Part shown: positions 1 through 5,711 of the stretch, piece by piece
Position numbering within the stretch: position 1 is the first letter of the stretch
How the letters are laid out: the number at the start of each line of letters is the position of its first letter
Source: Clostridium sp. 26_21
GTDB lineage: Bacteria > Bacillota > Clostridia > TANB77 > CAG-508
Assembly: GCA_001915995.1 (NCBI GenBank)
Contig: MNRO01000002.1
Coordinates: forward strand, 1-11,369
DNA: 11,369 nt
Reading direction: 5' to 3'
Notes under the pieces: model-generated
What the model saw: only the letters and a program-made list of their open reading frames with translations
Databases searched by the model: none
What the model was told of the DNA's origin: nothing
Position numbers and translations under genes: made by a program

Positions 1-3
1 ATA

Positions 4-33
4 TTGAAAAAAATTTAAAAAAAGTGGTAAAAT
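4..33 (+). promoter_or_regulatory. Probable sigma-A promoter for the M16 gene pair
   Basis: TTGAAA at 4-9 is followed after 18 bases by TAAAAT at 28-33, which has a TGG extended -10 element just upstream (25-27). Transcription would start near 40, leaving a leader of about 75 bases before the first gene. AT-rich DNA produces many chance matches, but the extended -10 gives some support. Confidence 0.45.
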
Positions 34-101
34 AAAATGGGAAAAATTTATAATAGAAAATAAACATTCTAGAAAAAATAAATAAAAATATATAAAAAGA
101 A

Positions 102-109
102 AGAGAGGA
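102..109 (+). promoter_or_regulatory. Ribosome binding site that sets the ymfF-like start
   Basis: AGAGAGGA lies 6 bases before the ATG at 116 but directly abuts the ATG at 110. Normal spacing therefore favours 116 as the true start, which removes two residues from the longest reading frame. Confidence 0.6.
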
Positions 110-115
110 ATGAAA

Positions 116-1402
116 ATGAATTATACAGAAAAAGAGATAAAAAAGGGAATAAAGTTACATGTAATAAAAAATGGAAAATTTAAAACAAACTTAATAGCAA
201 TATTTTTAACAATGCCAATAACAAAAAAAGATGTAACAGCAAATGCATTAATATCAGCAGTGCTACGCAGGGGCTCAAAAAATATGCATACATCAGCAGA
301 AATAAGCAAGACATTAGAAGAAATGTATGGTGCAACATTTGATAATGGAATTGACAAAATGGGAGATAATCAAGTATTAAAGTTTTATATAGAAACAATA
401 AATGATAATTTTATTCCACATAATGGTGAAAATATGTTGAAAACTAGTATTGAAAAACTAGTTGAAATAGTATTTAATCCACTAATAATAAATAATCATT
501 TTAATGAAGAATATGTAAAACAAGAAAAAGATAATATAAGAAGAATAATAGAAGGAAAAACAGATAATAAAGCTTTTTATTCTACAGAGAGATGTATTGA
601 AGAAATGTATAAAAATCAAGTATATGGTTTATATAAATATGGATATATAGAAGATTTAGAAAAAATAAATGCTACAAATTTATATGAACAATATAAAGAC
701 TTGATTTCAAACTCTAAAATAGATATATTTGTGTCAGGAAATATTGATGAAAATATAGAAAAAATATTAGAAGAAAATGAATCTATGAGAATGTTAAAAG
801 ATAGAGAAGGAAGGATAATATATAAATTAGAGAAAAAAGAAAAAGTTGAAGAACATGAAGTTATTGAAGAAATGGATGTTGTACAAGGAAAAGTTGTTAT
901 AGGAATGGATTTAGATATAAATGATGAAAAACAGAAATATGATGCAATAGTATATAACGCAATTTTAGGAGGAACGGCAAATTCAAAGATGTTTCAAGAA
1001 GTACGTGAAAAAGCAAGTTTAGCTTACACTGCAGGTTCAATATATTCAAAATATAAAAATAATATATTTATAAAATGTGGAATTGAAATAAAAAATTATA
1101 AAAAAGCATTAGAAATAATAAAAAAACAATTGGAAGATATGAGAAATGGGGATTTTACAGAAGAAGACATAAAAAATGCTAAGAAAAGCATTATATCTGG
1201 CATTAAAAGTGTTGTAGATGAACAAGATACAGAAATAACTTATTATTTCGGACAAGAAATTACAAATATAAAAATATCATTAGATGAATATATTCAGAAA
1301 ATAGAAAGTGTAACAAAAGAAAAAATAATAGAAATTGCAAAATCACTTGAAATTAATACAATTTATTTTTTGAAAAACAAGGAGGAACAAGAATGCAAAT
1401 AA
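116..1402 (+). CDS. M16-family peptidase-like protein, non-catalytic subunit (YmfF-like)
   Basis: This 428-residue protein has the size and layout of the M16B insulinase/pitrilysin-like family. The place where active members carry the HxxEH zinc motif reads LISAVLRRGS (residues 46-55), so the zinc ligands are missing. The later part, with GGTANSKMFQEVREKASLAYT near residues 284-304, is typical of the C-terminal M16 domain that shapes the chamber. It resembles Bacillus YmfF, the inactive partner of YmfH. The next gene is an active M16 protein and overlaps it by 10 bases, so a heterodimeric cytoplasmic peptidase is likely: this subunit helps enclose the substrate and the partner cuts. The substrate is unknown and no precursor peptide gene is visible nearby. 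Family assignment is firm; the role is inferred. Confidence 0.88.
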   Translation: MNYTEKEIKKGIKLHVIKNGKFKTNLIAIFLTMPITKKDVTANALISAVLRRGSKNMHTSAEISKTLEEMYGATFDNGIDKMGDNQVLKFYIETINDNFIPHNGENMLKTSIEKLVEIVFNPLIINNHFNEEYVKQEKDNIRRIIEGKTDNKAFYSTERCIEEMYKNQVYGLYKYGYIEDLEKINATNLYEQYKDLISNSKIDIFVSGNIDENIEKILEENESMRMLKDREGRIIYKLEKKEKVEEHEVIEEMDVVQGKVVIGMDLDINDEKQKYDAIVYNAILGGTANSKMFQEVREKASLAYTAGSIYSKYKNNIFIKCGIEIKNYKKALEIIKKQLEDMRNGDFTEEDIKNAKKSIISGIKSVVDEQDTEITYYFGQEITNIKISLDEYIQKIESVTKEKIIEIAKSLEINTIYFLKNKEEQECK

Positions 1403-2664
1403 TTGAAAATTCTAAAGTAAAAGAAAAATTATATATAGAAAAACTAGAAAATGGATTAACAATAATGATTGTTCCAAAAAAAGAAATACAAAAAAAATAT
1501 GTAATATGGGGAACGAACTATGGCTCAAATGATAGTAAGTTTATTGTACCAGGAGAAAGTGAAGTAACGGAAGTACCTAAAGGTGTAGCACATTTTTTGG
1601 AACATAAAATGTTTGAACAAGAAAGTGGAATTAATAGCTTAGATACATTAACAGCATTAGGAGTTGAAGCAAATGCTTATACCACAAATGATCATACAGC
1701 ATATCTATTCGAATGTACAGAAAATTTTTATCCAGCATTAGATGAACTGATGGATTATGTGCAACATCCATATTTTACAGATCAAAATGTAGAAAAGGAA
1801 AAAGGAATAATTGGCCAAGAGATAATGATGTATGATGATTATCCTGAATGGAAAGTATATTTGAACACATTAGAAGCAATGTATCATGAACATCCTGTAA
1901 AACTTGATATTACAGGAACAATAGAAACAATAAGTCATATTAATAAAGATATATTGTATAAATGTTATAATACATTTTATAATCCATCAAATATGGCAAT
2001 GGTTATTTGTGGAGATTTTGAACCAGAAGAACTATTAGAAGAAATCAAAAAAAGATTGGTGAAAAAAGATGCTAATGGAGAAATTAAAAGAATTTATCCT
2101 GAAGAACCTGAATCAATAGTGAAAGAGAAAATAGAACAAAATATGGATGTAAGTGAACCATTATTTACAATAGGGATAAAAGATAAAATTGCTACTGAAA
2201 AAGAAAAAGTAAAAAAACATTTAGCTATTGAGATTTTGTTAAATATAATAATAGGAAAAAGTTCAAAATTATATCAAAAATTATATAATAATGGAATTTT
2301 ATATACAGTACCAAGTTTTGATTATGAGTTTTCTAGAGATTATGCACATATATTAATAACTGGACAATCTAAAGAACCAGAAAAAGTATATGAAAAATTA
2401 AAACAAGAAATAGAAAAATTAAAACAAGATGGAATAAATGCCGAAGAATTTGAGAGAATAAAAAAGATGTTATATGGTGCATATGTAAGAGAATATGATG
2501 AACCAGGAGATATAGCTAGAATGTTTCTTGCCGACTTTTTCAAAGGAATAAACAGTTTTGAATATTTAGAAGAATTAACAATAATTAATGAACAATATGT
2601 CGAACAAATACTAAAAGAAACTTTTAATGAAAACAAAATGGTTATTTCTGTAATAAAAAAGTAA
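1393..2664 (+). CDS. M16-family zinc metallopeptidase, catalytic subunit (YmfH-like)
   Basis: This 423-residue M16B peptidase carries the inverted zinc motif HFLEH: H67 and H71 should bind zinc and E70 should act as the general base. The downstream EKGIIGQE block supplies E136 and the third zinc ligand E143, seven residues apart as in mitochondrial processing peptidase. The following stretch with MYDDYPEW, HPVKLDITGT and YNPSNMAMVICGDF is characteristic of the YmfH group. No signal peptide is visible, so it should be cytoplasmic. AAGGAGG at 1379-1385 lies 7 bases before the ATG, inside the end of the upstream gene, and the 10-base overlap suggests coupled translation of equal amounts of the two subunits. 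Relatives include peptide-processing enzymes such as AlbE/AlbF, but nothing here links it to a peptide product. Confidence 0.92.
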   Translation: MQIIENSKVKEKLYIEKLENGLTIMIVPKKEIQKKYVIWGTNYGSNDSKFIVPGESEVTEVPKGVAHFLEHKMFEQESGINSLDTLTALGVEANAYTTNDHTAYLFECTENFYPALDELMDYVQHPYFTDQNVEKEKGIIGQEIMMYDDYPEWKVYLNTLEAMYHEHPVKLDITGTIETISHINKDILYKCYNTFYNPSNMAMVICGDFEPEELLEEIKKRLVKKDANGEIKRIYPEEPESIVKEKIEQNMDVSEPLFTIGIKDKIATEKEKVKKHLAIEILLNIIIGKSSKLYQKLYNNGILYTVPSFDYEFSRDYAHILITGQSKEPEKVYEKLKQEIEKLKQDGINAEEFERIKKMLYGAYVREYDEPGDIARMFLADFFKGINSFEYLEELTIINEQYVEQILKETFNENKMVISVIKK

Positions 2665-2703
2665 AAATGTAATTAAAAAGTCATATAATCGTAATAGTTA
2701 TTT

Positions 2704-2710
2704 TGACGAA
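2704..2710 (+). promoter_or_regulatory. Possible Spo0A box
   Basis: TGACGAA matches the 0A-box core TGNCGAA. It lies about 160 bases upstream of a Spo0E-like gene, whose product would be expected to act on phosphorylated Spo0A. One short degenerate site could arise by chance, so this is suggestive only. Confidence 0.25.
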
Positions 2711-2799
2711 TAATGTTTGTTTTTGTAGTTATATGTAAAAAAACATAGAAATAGCAGGAAAAAGGTCATACGAATTAGGCGAAATCTTAGAATAGTTTG

Positions 2800-2828
2800 T
2801 TGACTAAAATGTAAAAATATGTTAATTT
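2800..2828 (+). promoter_or_regulatory. Candidate promoter for the Spo0E-like gene
   Basis: TTGACT (2800-2805) is a good -35 element. The hexamer 17 bases later, TAATTT (2823-2828), is a weak -10. Transcription would begin around 2835, about 35 bases before the ATG. No convincing terminator separates this from the M16 genes, so read-through is also possible. Confidence 0.3.
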
Positions 2829-2870
2829 ATAGTCATACAGATAAATATTTGTAAAAAGGAGAGATGCTAT

Positions 2871-3017
2871 ATGTTAAATGATGAAATTTGTAAATTACGA
2901 GACAAACTAAATGAAAGTATAGTTACAGGAAAAGATTATAGCATAATATATAAAATAAGCATTGAACTTGATGAACTAATTGCTGAATATTACCAAAATT
3001 GTGTAAAGGCAAAATAA
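2871..3017 (+). CDS. Spo0E-like aspartyl-phosphate phosphatase
   Basis: This 48-residue protein fits the Spo0E family of small two-helix phosphatases, which remove phosphate from Spo0A~P and so restrain sporulation. An N-terminal helix (EICKLRDKLNES, residues 5-16) leads through a short turn with G20 to a second helix carrying SIELD at residues 30-34, then ELIAEYYQN. SIELD matches the family signature SQELD, whose serine and aspartate are the conserved positions. The length is typical of short clostridial members. AAGGAGA at 2856-2862 is 8 bases before the ATG, which fixes the start. It stands alone behind its own candidate promoter and ends just before a strong inverted repeat. Its presence suggests that the organism has Spo0A. 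Which response regulator it acts on is not shown by the sequence. Confidence 0.82.
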   Translation: MLNDEICKLRDKLNESIVTGKDYSIIYKISIELDELIAEYYQNCVKAK

Positions 3018-3041
3018 GTTATAGAAAGATTTTTATAAATA

Positions 3042-3075
3042 AAATAAATTCTAGGAAAATTCCTAGAATTTATTT
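3042..3075. terminator. Bidirectional intrinsic terminator, perfect inverted repeat
   Basis: AAATAAATTCTAGGAA (3042-3057) is matched exactly by its reverse complement at 3060-3075, with two central bases; the real loop is probably AAAATT over a GG/CC closure. It lies between the convergent Spo0E-like gene and the minus-strand gene at 3094-3876. The outer A/T arms provide a U-rich end in either direction. Confidence 0.8.
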
Positions 3076-3093
3076 ATGAAAATGTTTATGATA

Positions 3094-3876
3094 TTATGTA
3101 TATAGGTAAAAAGAATAATTGGGATTATAAATATAAGTATATGTACCACTATAAATTGATGTACTAATGTCTGAAAGAGGAATATCAATAGAGACTGGAC
3201 ACCTATATTTATAACCAAGATTATTTTCAATAATTATATAAAAACTAAAATTACATTTTAAATTATTTAAAATTATATTACATTTTTTTAATAATGAACC
3301 ATCATAAAAAAGAGGAGAATCATTATTAATTGTATAACTTGAGATTAAATCAGAGTTTTTATAACTAATAGTAATTGGGTTAGCACAATTATTGTATAAA
3401 ATTGGTTTAGAATAATCAATTTCATCTTCAGAGCTAACATCAAAATTTAATTTTTTATCAATTATATTTTCTTCCAGAATTGTTGGGGTTGAAAAATAGT
3501 TTAAATCTTTATAATATAAATTAGCTTTTCCAGACTTAGGTAATGTATTAAATTTTATATCATCAATTTGAACTGATTTTAATGTATTTTCTAAAGTATA
3601 TTCTGAAGTATTATTATTTATAAATATTGCAATATCCGTATATTGAATTAAATTATTTATTGTTGTTGTATTATTTGTATTTACTGTAACTTCTGCATTA
3701 GCACTACTAAAAAGTACAATTTTATTTATACTAAAAATAGTATTAGTTGTAAAGTAATTTTCTACACTTAGTTTATTTAAAAAAATAGAATAAGTAAAAC
3801 TACAAAGATAAACTAACAAAATGATAGATAATATATAAACAAGTACGAATATTATTTTTTTAAAGTCATTTTTCAT
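3094..3876 (-). CDS. Unrecognised membrane-anchored extracytoplasmic protein
   Basis: I do not recognise this 260-residue protein. A short basic N-terminus (MKNDFKK) precedes one hydrophobic segment at about residues 8-30, with no obvious cleavage site, so it looks like a signal anchor with the rest outside the cell. The outer part is rich in Asn, Ser, Thr, Ile and Tyr, with alternating beta-type stretches and no enzymatic motif. Cysteines at about 164, 199, 208 and 226 could form disulphides or may just be chance. The composition, poor in Lys and Glu, differs from neighbouring genes. TCTCCTT at 3882-3888 (AAGGAGA on the minus strand) is 5 bases upstream of the ATG and fixes the start. It is the only clear minus-strand gene, convergent with the Spo0E-like gene and divergent from the glucosaminidase. 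The ORF is intact and has a good ribosome binding site, so it is probably real. Confidence 0.75.
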   Translation of the reverse strand: MKNDFKKIIFVLVYILSIILLVYLCSFTYSIFLNKLSVENYFTTNTIFSINKIVLFSSANAEVTVNTNNTTTINNLIQYTDIAIFINNNTSEYTLENTLKSVQIDDIKFNTLPKSGKANLYYKDLNYFSTPTILEENIIDKKLNFDVSSEDEIDYSKPILYNNCANPITISYKNSDLISSYTINNDSPLFYDGSLLKKCNIILNNLKCNFSFYIIIENNLGYKYRCPVSIDIPLSDISTSIYSGTYTYIYNPNYSFYLYT

Positions 3877-3953
3877 AAGTATCTCCTTATTACCATGATA
3901 ATATAAAATATTAAAATAGGCAAGATATTATTACTAAATTATAAAAAAATGAA

Positions 3954-3982
3954 TTGACAAAAGATAATAGAAATTATAAAAT
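3954..3982 (+). promoter_or_regulatory. Sigma-A promoter for the glucosaminidase gene
   Basis: A perfect -35 TTGACA (3954-3959) is followed after 17 bases by TAAAAT (3977-3982). The start point would be near 3989, giving a leader of about 40 bases. It is the best promoter match in the window. Confidence 0.7.
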
Positions 3983-4007
3983 ATAAATTATATAAAGATA
4001 TTTTTCG

Positions 4008-4014
4008 AAAGGAG
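4008..4014 (+). promoter_or_regulatory. Ribosome binding site with unusually long spacing
   Basis: AAAGGAG at 4008-4014 is followed by 15 bases before the only usable start, the ATG at 4030. No in-frame ATG, GTG or TTG lies closer. This spacing is about twice that of the neighbours and may lower translation. Confidence 0.5.
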
Positions 4015-4029
4015 AAATACAATTTACAA

Positions 4030-5205
4030 ATGAAAATATTAAACAGTAATAAGAAAAAAATTATTCTTTTTATTGTGCTGATAATTGGAATTTTAGCAAT
4101 TATATTAAGATATTTTCAAGAAAAAGTAGTATATGCAAATACTGAAGAAATAAGTGAAGTGAAAATTTCAAATGCCAAGAATGTTGATATTGAAACAATA
4201 ATAAAACAAAATAATAAGAAAAGTTCAGAACAAATTGTAACTGAAGAAGTTGATTTAGAATATATAACTCAATATAAAAATAATGATGAACTACCACAAG
4301 GAATGGTACAAGTTAGACAAGAAGGAAGAATTGGAAAACAACAAATAACAAAAAAAATTACAATAGATGAAAATGGACAAGAATATAGTGAAGAACTTAG
4401 TTCAATAACAATATTAAGTCCAGCAAATAAAATAGTTGAAGTTGGTACTTCAAAAAATAAAAAAGCATATAAAGTTGAAGAAGGAAGTACAGTATATGTA
4501 ACATCAGACTTGGCTGAAATAAGAAGCGAAAACAATGAACAAAGTAGAAAAATAACAACCCTATCAAGATATGAGCAACTAACAGTTTTAAAAATTGAAG
4601 ATAATTGGTGTGAAATTTCTTTTGGAAGACAAAATGGATGGATAAAGATGGAAAATGTTGCGAATATATATTCGAATCCAAATAATAAAGAGAAAAATAA
4701 TAATATAATTGTTCCATGCAGTTTTGATATGGAATTAAATAGACCAAGTGGATTAACTTTAGAACAATTTAAAACAATTTTAACAGATGAAAAAGATATA
4801 AACAATATATTTCAAGATAATGCAGAATATTTTTATTATATAGAAAATCAATATAACATAAATGGTATATTTGTTGCTGCTGTTGGAATTCATGAAAGTG
4901 GATGGGGAAAATCTAAGATAGCTAGAAATAAAAATAATTTATTTGGTTATAAAGCATATGACTCGAGTCCGTATAGTAGTGCAGGTACATTTAATACATA
5001 TGCTGAAGGGATTGATTTAATATCTAGAGTGTTTGTTAAATATTATTTAAACCAAAAAGGCGAAAAAATTTATAATGGTGAAATTGCAGTTGGATCATAT
5101 TATAATGGAAATACAATATCAGCAGTAAATAAGAAATATGCAAGTGATTTGGGATGGGCTAATAAGGTTTATAATTATATGGAATATTTATATAAAAAAA
5201 TATAA
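4030..5205 (+). CDS. Cell-wall hydrolase: G5 domain, SH3b domain, GH73-type glucosaminidase
   Basis: This 391-residue exported protein probably cleaves the N-acetylglucosaminyl bonds of peptidoglycan. Residues 1-10 are basic, 11-27 form a hydrophobic signal or anchor segment, and VYANT (34-38) could be a signal-peptidase site. A G5 domain follows (about 70-141: DELPQGMVQVRQEGRIGKQ, then IVEVGT at the end). Next is an SH3b domain (about 153-212: DLAEIRSE, DNWCEISF, GWIK), which commonly binds cell wall. The C-terminus (about 240-391) is a LytD-type glucosaminidase domain with AAVGIHESGWGKSKIA, where E289 is the expected acid, then NNLFGYKAYD and the late AVGSYYNG block. It is a single-gene transcript between its own promoter and a terminator that begins inside the stop codon. 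Domain calls are strong; a role in growth, separation or sporulation cannot be told apart. Confidence 0.9.
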   Translation: MKILNSNKKKIILFIVLIIGILAIILRYFQEKVVYANTEEISEVKISNAKNVDIETIIKQNNKKSSEQIVTEEVDLEYITQYKNNDELPQGMVQVRQEGRIGKQQITKKITIDENGQEYSEELSSITILSPANKIVEVGTSKNKKAYKVEEGSTVYVTSDLAEIRSENNEQSRKITTLSRYEQLTVLKIEDNWCEISFGRQNGWIKMENVANIYSNPNNKEKNNNIIVPCSFDMELNRPSGLTLEQFKTILTDEKDINNIFQDNAEYFYYIENQYNINGIFVAAVGIHESGWGKSKIARNKNNLFGYKAYDSSPYSSAGTFNTYAEGIDLISRVFVKYYLNQKGEKIYNGEIAVGSYYNGNTISAVNKKYASDLGWANKVYNYMEYLYKKI

Positions 5206-5234
5206 AAAATAGCAAGAAAAAACTTGCTATTTTT
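5205..5234 (+). terminator. Intrinsic terminator of the glucosaminidase gene
   Basis: A 12-bp stem pairs AAAAATAGCAAG (5205-5216) with CTTGCTATTTTT (5223-5234) around a six-A loop. The stem begins at the last base of the stop codon and its right arm ends in a T run. Confidence 0.88.
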
Positions 5235-5252
5235 ATAATTGTAGTGTATGAT
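5225..5252 (+). promoter_or_regulatory. Weak candidate promoter for the pilin-like/AT-hook/GAF module
   Basis: TTGCTA (5225-5230, inside the terminator arm) with TATGAT (5247-5252) after 16 bases is a possible promoter. Overlapping alternatives such as TATAAG at 5254-5259 exist. Some promoter is needed here because a terminator lies directly upstream, but the exact site is uncertain. Confidence 0.3.
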
Positions 5253-5294
5253 ATATAAGTGAAAATAACAAATAAAGAGAAAGGAAATATAGAT

Positions 5295-5708
5295 ATGAGA
5301 AAGATTACAGCAATCATAATAATTCTATTAACAGTTATAACTATATTGGGAACGACAGAAGTTTTTGCCGACACAACAAGTACAAATATAATAGATGCAG
5401 AAAATGAGAGTCAACTAATAAAAATAAAGGAAAATGCAGCTAAGTCATTAGATGATTATAAAGCAAAATATGGATCAGATGCATATGGAATAGCAGCATA
5501 TGTATTAAATATAGTAAGAATATATAGTATACCTTTTTGCTTTTTAGGAATAGCAATTAGTGCTATTTATCAATATGTAATAGGAATAAGAAAATTAGAT
5601 ACACAAGAAAAAGGATTAGTTACAATGATATCATTTATAACTATTTTAGTAATATGTCAAGTATTACCACTAGTTTTTGCGATTGTTGTAAAATTTGTAA
5701 GGGGGTAA
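5295..5708 (+). CDS. Small exported two-TM protein with VirB2/TrbC-like pilin topology
   Basis: This 137-residue protein has a basic start (MRKI), a hydrophobic core at about 5-20 and a probable signal-peptidase site after VFA (residues 23-25). A short helical linker follows (about 36-58), then two hydrophobic segments (about 66-97 and 106-134) joined by the short polar loop GIRKLDTQEKG, and it ends FVRG. Signal peptide, two close TM helices and a tiny charged loop is the layout of VirB2/TrbC pilins, but no other type IV secretion gene is in the window, so the likeness is to shape only. The ATG at 5295 has AAAGGAAA at 5280-5287 seven bases upstream. A longer reading from a GTG at 5259 is unlikely because it would bury the signal peptide. 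The next gene begins 3 bases after its stop, so the two are coupled. Confidence 0.75.
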   Translation: MRKITAIIIILLTVITILGTTEVFADTTSTNIIDAENESQLIKIKENAAKSLDDYKAKYGSDAYGIAAYVLNIVRIYSIPFCFLGIAISAIYQYVIGIRKLDTQEKGLVTMISFITILVICQVLPLVFAIVVKFVRG

Positions 5709-5711
5709 CAA

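Noticed and set aside
2713..2745. Possible terminator after the ymfH-like gene (ATGTTTGTTTTT against AAAAAAACAT)
   Set aside because: The stem is almost all A/T, has a bulge and lacks a following T run.
2756..2775. Sigma-H-like promoter (AGGAAAA ... GAAT) before the Spo0E-like gene
   Set aside because: The distance between the two elements is several bases shorter than sigma-H promoters use.
2680..2837. Three GTCATA direct repeats (2680, 2765, 2832) upstream of the Spo0E-like gene
   Set aside because: The spacing is irregular (85 and 67 bases), the match is only six bases, and it does not resemble an operator I know.
4269..4805. Minus-strand open frame of 178 codons opposite the glucosaminidase gene
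   Set aside because: It lies wholly inside a well-supported plus-strand gene, has no ribosome binding site that I can see, and its Phe/Leu/Ser-rich composition is what reverse reading of AT-rich Lys/Glu codons gives.
5259..5294. GTG start extending the pilin-like protein by 12 residues
   Set aside because: The extension would put charged residues ahead of the signal peptide, and AAAGGAAA at 5280-5287 is correctly spaced only for the ATG at 5295.
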